64,000 bases of DNA from Cyanophora paradoxa (Eukaryota; Glaucocystophyceae; Cyanophorales; Cyanophoraceae), in assembly GCA_004431415.1 (NCBI GenBank), contig QPMI01000066.1:372001-436000 (forward strand). Direction: 5' to 3'. The notes beneath the pieces are model-generated. The model saw only the letters and a program-made list of their open reading frames with translations. It searched no databases and was not told the origin of the DNA. Positions 43,301-55,000 of the stretch are shown in pieces. How positions within the stretch are numbered: the first letter of the stretch is position 1; each line of letters opens with the position of its first letter. Both the position numbers and the translations under genes were made by a program.

Positions 43301-43946
43301 AAATCAGATTCGAAATGCAAAATAGGCGAAGATTTCCTGTCCTAACGACTGGGCCAGAGGTGAGAATTATACTACAAATAAAAAATCGATCAATCGCACT
43401 CGCGTGAAGCTCCGCAGATGTAGAGCAATCCCGTCTCGATTTCTTCGTCACGCTCGAAACATTTCCGAATGACAGCGGCAGAGATATCGATGGGCTTCTC
43501 GCAGCCCTTCACGAAACATTTTCGCTGCCCTGCGTCGACGAGCTTCTACAAAAGCGAGCAACGCCGGTCGATGGTTAGCTATATATGATACTAACAAGCA
43601 TTAATATATATACAACAAACCGCTTGAAGGTCAGAAATGCACGATCTGCGAGCATGCAGGGAAGCCCTGATTGAATTGCGAATCGATTTGCAAATAACTT
43701 TTGCACTCACAAGCAGCAGATGTGCCCTTTGTCATTGATGTCAGCTCCCGTGTGGAAAATTTGGACCGGTGTGTTCATCACGTTCTTGCAGATCTCGCAG
43801 ATGCAGCGCAGCGGAGGGGGATTGACGAGATATTCTGCGGAAAATTATATTGCAGCTTTAGTTCAATGAAGAAACCTGGGAGCCTTGCAGAGCACCTCCG
43901 ATGCCGTTGCGCGCGCGTGGGAAGTTGGCTGTATCGTAGAGCTCAT
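40278..43946 (-). CDS. RING-like / TRAF-type zinc-finger protein with long coiled coil
   Basis: The most likely order from the N-terminus: a short exon with MSSTIQPTSHAR at 43946 (its splice phase to the next exon is not resolved), a RING/U-box-like segment CICEICKNVMNTPVQIFHTG...KGHICC (43812-43710), a Cys-rich exon RKCFVKGCEKPIDIS (43530), then TRAF-type fingers QHEQECGQFPKRCTETELSF (43130), ECESHKTSCTRCGEQYPIS (42925), QEHMANHVLCPNAE and LRHLAVCAFEP. There follows coiled coil RIKALEAALAASQKHASELG...AALEEKLPLAIAESEKVLET (42110-41955) and more helical exons to QMAEAVKKMTRAGEEAAAAE (40560). The end is either GGL-stop at about 40432 or, after a further intron, a (SG)n tail ending near 40278. 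RING plus TRAF fingers plus coiled coil is the plan of TRAF-like E3 scaffolds. No MATH domain is seen. Confidence 0.65.
40313..40343. repeat. GAGCCC hexamer repeat
   Basis: About five tandem GAGCCC units; on the minus strand they encode Ser-Gly repeats if the last exon of the coiled-coil gene is used. Confidence 0.8.
40840..41035. repeat. Tandem duplication in an intron
   Basis: A segment containing ATGCGGGCTAAA recurs, and CGGCAGCGTGCATCGACC followed by GAGCAACAGCGAAAGAG recurs with changes (40925-40970 and 40977-41030). Confidence 0.75.
41431..41585. repeat. Tandem duplication over an exon end of the coiled-coil gene
   Basis: About 70 bp (41431-41502) recur at 41518-41585 with few changes. 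The copy nearer the exon includes the coding end PEEPVV..., so the candidate splice donor region is doubled. Confidence 0.85.
42157..42346. repeat. Diverged tandem duplication in an intron
   Basis: AACGAGATACGAATA...GCTTGATGC...GCGCTTCGAGGC...ATATAAATGCRC occurs at 42157-42222 and 42270-42334. Confidence 0.75.
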
Positions 43947-44495
43947 GTTTGATCCCGAGCGGGATTTCGCGATCGGCGGGCCTGCTTGAAGGATTCGTGA
44001 TTCAGGCATTCAAAAATGATTAAAACGATATCGATAGTCTGCGGACCTGGTTTGCGGATCCATGGAGACTCCGCGCAGAACGCCTCCTGGGAAATATTGA
44101 TTCGTCAGAGGTTTCGCGCCGGCGCCGCGGCCGTGCGATCAGAGCGAAGCGCATGTGCTCTTAGCATGCGCCAAACGCCGCCCTATGCTCTGGGAATGCG
44201 CTGCGAGGTAGTGCTCGCGATCGAAAGCCCTTGCATTTATTTTGCTGAGCGGCAAAAGGAGGCCCGAGGCCCCGCAGACGCAGCGCGCGCGGCGCAGGCA
44301 CGCCCACGATCAATGAAAATAGGGCGTCGCTCACCGTGGCGCTGCGTTGGCGCTCCGGATAAATGGTCGGACCCGGCGGCTTGCCCTGCGTGCCGCGCGC
44401 GACAGGGTCATCCCTCGCGCCGCGAAAGGCCTGACACACATAGAAAGCGATTTGGGCGACAGATTCGCGCTGCGCCATGGCCGCGCCCGGGTGCA

Positions 44496-44790
44496 GGGCC
44501 CGCTTGCGCACCTCCGAAACAAGTGAGGTGTCTCGCGAAAAATCGCGAAGGGGCGGGAGGAGACGGGAAAAGAAAAGAGGGGGGAAGGGGCGGAGAGGGG
44601 GAGGGACGGGGGGGCAGAGGGGGGCAGATTTAAAGCAATTAAGGGCCTGCGTTGACGTTGCGCACCTCCAAACCAAGTGAGGGGCCTCGCGAAAAATGGC
44701 GACGGGAGAGGAGGAGAAGGGGGGACGGGGGCGTGGAGGGGGGGGGACGGGGAGAGGGGGGGGGCAGAGGGAGAATTGAAAGCTCTAAAT
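44496..44790. repeat. Tandem duplication, about 150 bp per unit
   Basis: Two units share the GCGCACCTCC start, the CTCGCGAAAAAT core and a G/A-rich tail. Confidence 0.8.
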
Positions 44791-45121
44791 TATATATATG
44801 AATCCTATGCGTCGCGCTCGAGAGAAGGGCGAGATCTAGAAAAGGAGGACATATAAGGACATGCATGAGAGAATTCGAACGAAGGAAAGAGGGTCGGGGG
44901 GGCGGAAGGAGAAGGGAGGGGGGAAGAATTTATCCATAATAATTATCGAGGATCGAGAGAGGAACTTCGGATCGAATGAGAGGAAGAGAGCGTCTTGCTC
45001 CCTCTTAGCTAGTTGCCCTGCACGCCGCTCTCCCGGGGCGCTCGCAGGTACGCATGCCCCGCGCGCGTTGAATAGCGACGCGTTTCATATTAATGTCGCG
45101 CAGTTTCGTGCGGCGCGGCGC

Positions 45122-45245
45122 CTGAATTCAGCCTCGCGCTCTGGCCTTGCTCGGAGTCGGCGGCGCGTGAATTCAGCCGCGCGCTCTTTCCTTGCTAGTC
45201 GGCGGCGCGTGAATTCAGCCGCGCGCTCTTTCCTTGCTTGGGGTC
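45122..45245. repeat. Three tandem units of about 42-46 bp
   Basis: TGAATTCAGCC followed by GCGCTCT and CCTTGCT at 45122, 45168 and 45210. Confidence 0.85.
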
Positions 45246-45373
45246 AACGGTTACATAATCGTAAATTGAACCGCTCGTTTCGACCTTGTGCGTGCGCGCG
45301 CCTGCCCCCGCCCTTAAGCTTGCTTTGCGCATTCATGTTCTAGATCTGCAGAATTGAAATTGCGTTGGAGCGT

Positions 45374-48300
45374 CATGGGAACCTTGAATGATACTAGCAC
45401 TGGCGCCGGCGCTGGATTGGCCGCAGAGGGACAAGCAAAGCCTGCGAGATACAGCCTGTTCGTCCTCTTGAAATCTTAAGCTTCTAATATATAGCCGGCG
45501 TCGCCGCAGCGCCTGACTAACGTTCCGAGCAGATACGGTGCAATCAAGGATATCATCAAGCACGTGTCGGCGAGCAGAGCGAATCCCGATGACGGCTCTG
45601 GAGTTTCGCAAGCGGAGATCATGCAGGAGTTTCATCGCGACCCGGCCCGCTGGATCGGCAAAAGCGAGCTCCCCAAATCATTCCGGAAGATGGTGGACGA
45701 GCACCTCGGCGGCAAGAGATGCAAGAAGCGCTTCCGCAGAGTCGATCAAGGGGACCGGAGCGTTGCGAGGGCCAGTCGCTGCTGTGCGCACCGCGGCGCT
45801 CGCTGCGCAAATTTATCTCTTTAAATTTTAGCGTCGAATTCTGACCGCCGCGCACGCTCGTCTCCACGGCAGGGCTCCCCACAGATCTACATGTCGACGC
45901 GCACGCAGAGTGCACCTCGGCCGCGGACGGCGGCGATGCGAGCGATGACGAGATTTCAGACGGCATAGTAGAGGAGGGCTCGGGCGGTACCGGTCTAGAT
46001 CTTGAGCTCTCGCGATCGGTTCGCTAATATTAATGCGCCTTCGGAATTCGGATTCTGCAGACCATCTCACGAGACCATTTCGGATCCGCAGGAAGATGTA
46101 CGTATGCATGTGGCGAGGATGGAAAGCCAGCCCGAATTTGAGAACGGATCCAATTGCAAATCTGACACCACGCGGGTGCGGTCTGCTTATGATTTCTACG
46201 AGCTGCAAAAACTATAGTTGCGTCCTGCGGTTGACTTATACTGTTCTCGCGTCGCAATCGGCTGCGTAGCATACGCAGAAGTTTGGAGCACATGTGCAAG
46301 GGAATCTGCAGCCTCAAGGCGATTCGCGATTGGAGTCCAAGCCCGCGGCCGTGCGTTCAAGGAATTCGAAGCTCGTGAACAGCCGGCTCTTTGAATACCG
46401 CGGAACCGCAGGAAGAGATGCCGAGGGCGGATCCGGAAAGGCACGCGCAGGTCATGATCAATCCCAAACACAACTCCAAGAACATTAACGGATCTGAATT
46501 CGAAACCGAGGTCAGTATTCTGATCATGATTATCGGACTGCGCTACAGGATCCCGGATTCCGATCAGAAGCACGTGTACGTGTACAGGATATCGATACGC
46601 TCGAACAGAAGCACAGATATCCATTGCGATCAATTGCAAGGCCTAGGTCCGATCGTGCAGGGAAGCTTAAGCTTGCAAGCATCGATGGAGAAGGGGAGCC
46701 CACGGCCGCGGGCGCGGCCGAGGAGCACGGATTCGAATTCTTTCATTCAAAGGTCCGTAAATCCAGCTGTGTGCGCGTGAACGTGTGCACGTGGTGGTGT
46801 TGACTGCAGGGCAGCCGATCACGAGGGCATCGGCGCGGAAGCGAAAAGCAGCGAGCTCGGACGCAGAAATTGCACTCGAGCTCAAGCCTATAGCCAGCAC
46901 CGACGGCGTCCTAAATGAGGTCCACTTGTTTAAAAATACTGCGATTTGCATGGTTATGATTGAAGAACGCTTTGCTAATTCGATCGGTCGGGCGATATCG
47001 GTCTCCCGCGGTCGGTAAACGTTCGTCAATGCGGTCTTTCAATATTTAATACAATTTGAAAAACGTGACTCACAAAAGAACTCGAATTCGATTATTCCGA
47101 ATCCGCAGAAAATCATGGAGAAGGCGGAAGGTCAGCCTGAGCGCCCGCCCGACTCTAGCAACAGGTCTGAATCCGACATCAAGGTATGCGGTTTGATTTT
47201 CGCGAGGGGCGATATCGCATGTCCTGCGGCTGACTTGCGCGTGTCTTCGGGCACGGCTGTGCTACAGGAATCCGGAACGCGAGCAGACTTCCAAGAAAAT
47301 CAGCATCCGCAGCGCGAGTTGCGAACCGAGTTCGAGCCTGCGGTCGCAGAGAAGCTCGCGTATCCGGAAGCAGTCAGAGACGGACATGCATATGTACACG
47401 AGCAAAACCTTGATAACCACGTCCGTCACTTCAATTTGCGGGCGTTCCTTTCGGCCTTTATCGGTCGGTGCGTGATTGCAAGGCATGCGCAGGCAGCTGC
47501 GAGGGCGCCAGATCGAAAGCGGAAGGCACCGACAGAGAAATCGGACGCAGAGCTCATGACTGAACAGCTACAGCCGCAAGGCCGATCTCCACCAATTGCA
47601 AGGCCTAAGCCTCGTCGTGGATCGCGGCCCGGTCAAAAGTCATGGTCCGCTGGTTTAAATTTCGCGGGCGTTGACACGCTATTGTTGTTGTTGTCTGGTT
47701 ATATTGGGTTATTCCGAGCAGGTTCGACATGGTCGAGGGAATCGTCGCTGAGTTGAAGAGCCCCTGTCTGGAGGACATCGAGCGGGAAATCACGTCGAAG
47801 TGGGCTACACTTGTTCCCGATAGAAGCAAACCGAAGCAGATTCGGATCATGATAGGCCTGGAGCTTTCCAGAGGGAAGCGCCTGGGCATCTTCCGCCAGA
47901 TGAACGGCCTTGCCGTGCACAACAGCAAAAGCCGATGTGCGCGCTACAACGTAATTTGTTTCTGGCTTATTTCTCTGTTGATCGGATTCTCTTGGCGGTG
48001 CAGGGGAAATCATCAAGCCGCAAGTTGTGGAGATGAATCTTCCTCGCAAGCTCAACGTAGTTGGAAGCTCCTCCCTTGCAGCACAACTTGAATCGGATGT
48101 GCGCTAACCGGCAGAGGCCGTCCGAACGGTCTTAAATGTCTTTCGTCTAATTGCGATTTGTCTGTCACCGCGATCGCAGACCGAGACTGATCGCGAGTCT
48201 GAGCGAAGCCCCGACAGCGATATCGAAGAGGAGAGGCAGGCTCCCATGGCGGATCGAGACAGCCAATCCGAGGACGGCAGCGGACTTGCGCGGACAGCCA

Positions 48301-50112
48301 ATCCGGATCCAGACGTGCGCGTCATCGTCGACTTGTCTGAGGAGCTCTCCCGCGGGCGCTCTCGAGCCACCGGTACCGTCAACGCTGAGGTGCTCTTAGT
48401 TAAATACGAACGGATTTCTTATATGTATGATGAGTTTTGTCTGATTTCATTTACTGTAATAGCGCCCGAAGATATCGATGGAGAGTAAACAGGTTCTTGA
48501 CGCTTCAGCACCTGCGGCCGCGCTGTCGGACGCGTTTTCGAAGCCTTGCTCAAGGTAGCTGATTTTAATTTCCCTGTACATACAGCTGATCGTGATTGTT
48601 TAGTCTGAACTGTTTTCGCAGCCCGCCCGCTTCGAATTCGAATTCAAAGCTCCGGTCAGCAAGCTCGGGCTTGGGCTTGGGTAACATTACTATATCGGTC
48701 GGCCCTGCAAGCTCCCAAACAAATGCATCGGCCGGCGCCGCAACCCAGGTGACTCCAGCTTGAATATTCCCCGCGATCGACATCACATTCGAATTCTAAT
48801 TTAGCTAACATTTAACTTCAATCCAAACCCTACTGATCATGACTGCATTGCAGACTGAAAGCGAAGTGTACTCAACGAACCCCGACGTCACTACGTTTAC
48901 GTCGGCCAAGCCATCCTCGTCGAGCAAGATCGACCGCAAGGTGTCTTTCATTTGTAATTATATAATGGCCGATCGGCTAAAAGTCAAAACCTTACTTATA
49001 TGATACTTACCTGTAGTAACTGATGATTAGCTATATAGGCTAACTGAATCCAATTTACGCAGACCGGAATCCCCGTGCGCAAGATATCGATAGCGATGGA
49101 CGATGGCGATGTGGATGCACGACTGGAGCCGTCTGTGGAGGCGTCAACATTCCTCACACTTATTCGGTATACGTTGCTGCAGCGCTAGCGCTAGAGCTAG
49201 CCAGCGTTTTAGACACTTGAAGAACCGTTATTCAAAGTAAACCTGCGCATACCCTTAAGCTTGCTAAAACAAATATTAATGCAGTATGTTCACGTCGTCG
49301 ATATCGACGGCACTAAACTCGATGTTGGGTACAGGGAGCCGGAAATGCCAGTTGCAACGAATCCAGCGGTTGCCGAAAGTCTCTCAGAGTCCGCCAATCG
49401 CAAGCCCTCTTTTGCACAGGTACAAAACATTTTCGGCCATTCGCAATCGACATATTCTGAATTTCAATTTAAATAATGAAGGACCGCACGATGCAGGTGG
49501 GGCGAGGAAGCTCAGATACGGAGACGCCTTTGGCGGCGGCGGCCACGGCAGATGCACAGCCGTCCTCAACAAAGGATGCGGCGGGGCGATCGAGCAGAGC
49601 TGGCTCGAGCAGGGCTGGCTCAGATCTAGAGCTGGATCGAGCAGAGACGGAGACGCCTTCAGCGGCAGCGGCAGCTACACAGCCGAGCTCGACGTCGACA
49701 GATCTAAATGATGAGGCAGGGCGATCGAGCAGATGCAGAGCGCCAGCTCCAGCTCTGCCCCCCATCGAGCGCAACGGCCTGCCGCGCGAGTCGCGACGCT
49801 TCAAAGTGGACATCGTCAAGGAAGACTCGAAGGGGAATCAGGAGCTGCTACGGGAGCTCTCGCCTGTGACGGTGATCGAGAATATGGTCCTAGCTATAGC
49901 TATGGCTTACCATACAATGAAGTGACTTCGAAGTGCACTCAGATTCCGCACACCTCGACCCGCGAAGAGAGCGCGACCGCTCTGGACTGGCTGAAAGCAG
50001 AGCTGGTCCAGCAAGCACCCGACGTGCTCGGCGGCAAGGAGTTCCACATCACGTACCTCCACGCCGACGGCGATTACAAGCACCTTTTCCACCCCAGCGG
50101 CTGTAAGTATAC
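45374..50112 (+). CDS. Unrecognised acidic, exon-rich protein gene (possibly two genes)
   Basis: ATG 45374 starts MGTLNDTSTGAGAGLAAEGQ. Exon-like blocks with good acceptors follow: YGAIKDIIKHVSASRANPDD...FRKMVDEHLGGKRCKKRFRR (45535), DGGDASDDEISDGIVEEGSG (45930), ETISDPQEDVRMHVARME (46073), EPQEEMPRADPERHAQ, KRKAASSDAEIALELKPIAS (46839), EGQPERPPDSSNRSESDIK (47127), DMVEGIVAELKSPCLEDIER (47728), IIKPQVVEMNLPRKLNVVG (48010), ESERSPDSDIEEERQAPMA (48198), TGIPVRKISIAMDDGDVDAR (49065), YVHVVDIDGTKLDVGYREPE (49281), an imperfect repeat (49517-49740) and FKVDIVKEDSKGNQELLREL (49801), ending after FHITYLHADGDYKHLFHPSG. Ser/Asp/Glu-rich content with basic patches suggests a nuclear protein. No known domain is identified. 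It could be split near 48500, or even be the 5' part of the downstream SHPRH-like gene. Confidence 0.45.
49517..49740 (+). repeat. Coding tandem repeat, two imperfect units
   Basis: ETPLAAAATADAQPSST...GRSSRAGS recurs as ETPSAAAAATQPSST...GRSSRCRA, so the repeat is translated. Confidence 0.8.
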
Positions 50113-51182
50113 AATCTCCAGACACAATATTAATGACCAGATCTAATGGCAGTTCTTGAACTTTGTTTCTGCGCAGGGGATCCCATGTACACGTACGCGA
50201 GTCCTGATTTGCTCTCGCATAATCCCATCCAATGATTTCTCGCAGTTTCGGTGGTCTTGCAAAATTCGAGCAGAGAATTCGTGTCGTTATCTACGTAGAT
50301 GTTTGAACGCGGCGGAGACGCCGGCATGCTGGGTTTCCAGCTTTCAATAGGAATATTGCGAGTCTTTCGAATCCAGAACATTCATGTTCATGTACATGGA
50401 CATGCATACGCGATTGGGCCTTGAGGGGCTTAAAACTTTTCCAAACTAAACTCAAAGCTTGAGAATAATTCAGGCCTCAAGGGCGAAGTCCGGGGGCCGT
50501 GAATCTAGATCTAGATATCATGAATTCAAAGGCCTAGTAGCCTAGTAGCCTAGCCTAGCCTATATAGCTAGCAGCGTGACAGCGGAGTAGGGCGGCTGCC
50601 AAACCTCTATATAGATAGTGGGGCAGGGCCTGTCAGCTACCCCCGTCCTTCCACCTCCGCCCCCGGCCCCCCGACACCGGCGGGCCGGCCACCGCACCCT
50701 CCTGCACCCTGAACGGTTTTCTCTCGCAATAAAATCGCTCTCTCACATAATAGCTACCGCGTACGTATACCCTCGCATGTCCATTATCCGCCCTTGTGGC
50801 CCTCCAGCGGGGTTATACGCTGCAGCTGGGCATGCGCGGGCCTGACTCGAATATATTGACAAGCCGCCCGGGGGCTTTCCCAAAAAACCAGATAGTGGGG
50901 CATGCGCAGGGGGCACAACCGCTAGGAGCCCGGAGGAGCCCGGGGGAGCCGCTGACAGTAAGCTGGGCTCCTAGGACTCCGGGAGCGGGAAGTCCAAGTC
51001 CTGAGGGCTGAAGGCCGGCGCCTAGGGGCTAAATTCGAGGGAAAGTAAGCGCCGGCGCACCCCCCCCCCCCCCCCCCCCGCCCCCCGCCCCGCCCCCCTC
51101 CGCTGGCGGCCCGGCCCTACTGGAGGCCCGGCCCTGCTGGCGGCCCGGCCCGGCGGCCCCCCCCCCCCCCCCCCCTCCCTCC
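50113..51182. other. Intergenic, palindromes and C runs
   Basis: Contains CATGTTCATGTACATGGACATG, TCTAGATCTAGATATC, tandem CCTAGTAG near 50531-50560 and runs of 18-19 C at about 51060-51078 and 51159-51176. No gene seen. Confidence 0.55.
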
Positions 51183-51392
51183 TCTCCGCGGCCCTGCTGG
51201 CCGCCCGCGTGGCGGAGGCGACGGCGGCGCTGCAGCGGCAGGCGGACGAGGAGCGGGCGGCCCGCCAGCGCGCCGAGCAGCAGCAGTCGCTCTGCGTCGT
51301 CTGCACGGAGCGCCCGCCCTCCGTGCTGCTGCTGCCCTGCCGCCACATGACCGTCTGCGACGGCTGCTACGGCGCGCTGCTCGCCGCCCGCC
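51183..51392 (+). pseudogene. Orphan RING-finger exon lacking the last Cys pair
   Basis: The frame ATAALQRQADEERAARQRAE leads into CVVCTERPPSVLLLPCRHMT and VCDGC, the coiled-coil-then-RING ending seen in IAP- and MULAN-like E3 ligases. The order C-x2-C, C-x-H, C-x2-C is present, but the final C-P-x-C is absent. The frame runs into Pro/Arg low complexity and C-rich DNA, and no CP-x-C exon is found in the next 500 bp. C-rich tracts flank it on both sides like GTACCC introns. It may be a gene fragment or a gene whose other exons were missed. Confidence 0.45.
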
Positions 51393-52061
51393 CGCCGCCG
51401 CCGCCCGCGGCCCGAAGCCCCCCGCGGCCTCCCCCTCCTGCCCCCGACCCCCCCCCCCTCTCCCGCCCCGCCCCACATTCCCGCTTACGTCTGTGGGCCA
51501 GTTCTGTGTCCATGGGCGCTGTTATATATGCCTATGGAGTGTAAGAGATATAGGATGATAGAGAAGACTCGAGATCTAGAGAAGTCGAATTGGTTGAGAG
51601 GGGAAGCGAGACCCGGGACTCCGGGAGGCACGAGCTCGAGATCTAGAGGGGACGTCGACGTCGTAGGAGGCGCCAAGAATTCCCCTCAGGGGCCTGTCCT
51701 CCACTTCACTTGCAATTGCGGTTCGGAGGTGCGCAACGAGCTCGGCGCACGTGTGCGCAGCCATTTCGCCCTCGGAAACGTTCAATCATTCTGCAGTCCA
51801 CTCGGGATTCGCTTCGCCTGACCTGGGCGCCGCTTTGGCAGGGAGAAATCGGCGCCGCGACCGCGAAACGGGGTCGTGCAGGTCTGCGTTGGCGCGCGCG
51901 CGCACCGCTTAAAGCGCAATACCTTGACACGCAATCGCGGGTGCTGCAGCTCTGGTCGCAACGCGCTCGGCGCGCCTGTGCGCGCGTTAGACTCGGGCGA
52001 ATTTTCCCGAGGTGAGTCTTCGCCCGGGTCGATTTTGGCGGCCCCCCAACAACCGATCTTT
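51393..52061. other. Probably noncoding; possible 5' exons of the next gene
   Basis: Mixed composition with GAGATCTAGA and GACGTCGACGTC palindromes and a repeated GCAACGCGCTCGG/CGCGC motif. No conserved protein is recognised. Confidence 0.4.
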
Positions 52062-55000
52062 CACATGCGCACGCGCGCACACGAAATTAGAGCGCCGGCC
52101 AAGCCTGAGCTCGCCGCAACGCGCGATCGAATTGATTCCGACATTTCCCCGTCAAAGGTGCTCGCGAATATTAATCGGAAGAGCCTTGAATTTGTTCATG
52201 GGCGTGGATGCTGCTTCCTGCATTAACGATGCGGAATGTGCAGGCTTGATTTCCAGGAGGCTTCGCGAGACCATGAGCTCGCGATCGGACGCGAGCTTCA
52301 GCATGCGCTCCGGGCAGGCGCAGGTACATATGCATGTACACGTTTAATTTACTAGTTACAAGACCGGGCAATCAAATCCTGTTCAAATTACGCCGCGCGC
52401 AATTTATGCCGGAGTCGCAGCGGGCGACAGGTTCCGCAAAGCGACAGCGGGAGGAAGCTGAAGGCAGCCGCAGCGTCAACGCCTCTGAAATCGATGTGAA
52501 AGTTCGTCAGCTTCGTTCGCAATCGGACACGGAGTCCGACGAATCGGATAAGGAAGTTCCGTCTCAAGCTTTGATGGCAGACCCCGAAACGAGTGAGCAC
52601 TAATATAAACCAATTACGATGAACTTGTTGCGCTCGATTTACGATAACTGATGCGGATTAAATTTGCAGTTGCGGGCGGCGTCCAGGAGGCTGTTGCCAA
52701 ATCCTCCCCGAATCATCGGATCGTGCTTTCCCTTCCTGAGGTCTGCATCCGAGATACTCCTGTCTTCGACCCAATGTTTTATCGAAGTGTTGAATCCCTC
52801 TCTATCGCAGTTCCCGCTGACGCTCCCCAACACCAATTTTCCTCGATTGCGTGCACTCGCAAGTCGCAAACCAGTGCTGGAAATGCGGTGCAATCGGCAG
52901 AAACGATGCTACGAATTTTTCCACACGCCCGCTGGCAATCCAGCGCTGCCGAAAGCAGAGGAAAACCTCGTTGCAACGGTGCGTCCAGTTCTTTACCCAA
53001 GGGTGGATTTTTGTTTGATCTATGGACTTAAGATTACGGCGCTGGACATGGGCAAGCGGTACAGGGACAAGCTGGGCGCTCTTCTGTATTTGACAAAGGC
53101 GATCGATGAGCGAGGCCCCCGAATCTCTGTGCAGTTCCGCCTTGGTCTAGATGACAGCGGCGACATTGTCATTACTGTTGATGTCGGACTCCTGCGCGGC
53201 ATCTTTGAGGATTTTAATACTCCTGCCGTCAACATCAACCCAGACGAAAGGTGCTCTTGGTTGTCCCTTCCATCGTGTCATGCACAATTGATATCTAAAT
53301 CTGCGCGATTGATTGCTGACTGGGCGGTGGCGTGTCGTTTGCAGGCCTGTCTTAATTGAACAACTTCTGCTGTTTCAGATGCTTCGCATCATCGAGCCGC
53401 TGCCGTGGGCGCTGGGACGAGGAACGGCCGCTCCAGAGCTCGAGGCCGAGATCGTGCAGGCCAGCGTCGGCCGTGCACAGATGAGCAGGATCAAGATCGA
53501 GAACATGGAGGACGCCCGCGCGGTCGACCCCGCTTCCGCCCCAGACGCAAATGCATGCCAGTCTTTTTACCGCCTCATCGGGTGAGTGTTAACGTTTGTG
53601 ATGGCAGTCCTCTAAATTCGTGCGACTTATTTATTTTACTATCCAGGAAATATGAGCGTCTGCTGAAGAAGGGATTGCGTGAAGAGCAACAGCCTCCAGG
53701 CATGAGCGAGCGACTGATGCGCTTCCAGCTCCGAGCACTCGCGCACATCTTGGATCAGGTCTGCGATATATATATTTAATCTGCGATTGCGTAAATATTC
53801 TCCCGCTTAACGCCTCACATCGAGCTCGGGCACTTGCGATCGCCTTTGTAGGAGCGAGCATCCATAGGAGCGGACCGACGGCCCGTGGACCCCGGCGTCC
53901 GCGTGTTGGTGTCGTCGTCTTCCGATGCATTTACCATAACGATGCACCCACTCGTAAAACAGGTGCCTGCCGTTGCGGATCTCCGGATCCTTTGCGTTGC
54001 CTTTTTATAATTAATAATAACAAACCGCGAGCGCAGATGGACGATCAAGTGTTCGCTGGACCGGCGATGTTCATCAATCTGTGCACAGCGCAAGTGTACT
54101 TGAAGCCGCCGCAGGCTCCCCGCTTCGCCGTTAGCGGGAGCGCCCTTTGCCTTGAAATGGTGTGCGAAACAAATGTTCCGATTCGCCTCTCGCACTATGA
54201 GTTAATATAAATATTACCGCAGGGGCTTGGAAAGACGGTGCCTCGGTTTAGACCTAATTATAAACCTACTCTCGCACCTGACATCCGCGAAATTGGCTTC
54301 CGCAGCCGATCATGTTGGCCGCCATTCTCGCCAACAGATGCCAGGCTTTCAAGCCGGGCGACGAGGACGAAGACGGGAAGCTCCTCGGCAACACGTTGAT
54401 CCTCTGCCCTGCAATTTTGATGCACCAGTGGCGGATCGAGGTGAGAGACGCCATGATTTCTGGCGGGAATGAGGTCTCAGACGGAGACTCAGGTCGCCAA
54501 GCACACGCCTTCGCTTTCCCAGCGTCTTCTTTTGGTGGAGCCCAACACTTGCGTTGAAAACGTCGAGGTCAGAGCTCGAGGCTGCTATATTTTCAATGAT
54601 CCGCGCTTCGAATTAAATTTGTAAAAGGATCTTTGCAAGCCGGAAATTGTCCTGGTCTCTTTGGAGGCTGTCAGGCGGCAGACGGGTGCGAATCAAAAAC
54701 TCTTCGAGCAGCTCGTGGAAATCCAGTGCGCGCATGGATTGCAATTATAAGTGATTAGCTGTGTTTTCCGATATCTTATCGCCCGTGCAGCTGGTGGAGG
54801 CTTGTTGCAGACGAGGCTCAGCAAGTCGGCACCACGATGAACGTGGTAATTATATTATTATATAAGCATGAAAATTAGAATCTGAAACTGAACCCAAGTT
54901 CTGCAGTTGGTAAAACGCTGTACGGAGCTAACTGCGGATCACCGGTTTGCAATCTGTCATTATATAATTAACAATTGCGAATCAAGCTTTAAGCTCCTTC

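Larger units (their letters stand above)
43947..45373. other. Intergenic with purine-rich tandem duplication
   Basis: No gene is supported, though a minus-strand frame with MAQRESVAQIAFYVCQAF (44478) could be an exon. A unit GCGCACCTCC-AAC-AAGTGAGG...CTCGCGAAAAAT followed by G/A-rich sequence occurs at 44496-44640 and 44646-44790. Three GAATTCAGCC...GCGCTCT...CCTTGCT units lie at 45122-45240. Confidence 0.55.

Noticed and set aside
44161-44676. 171-aa minus-strand open frame
   Set aside because: Spans a tandemly duplicated G/A-rich tract and shows no conserved motif. Kept only as a possible exon.
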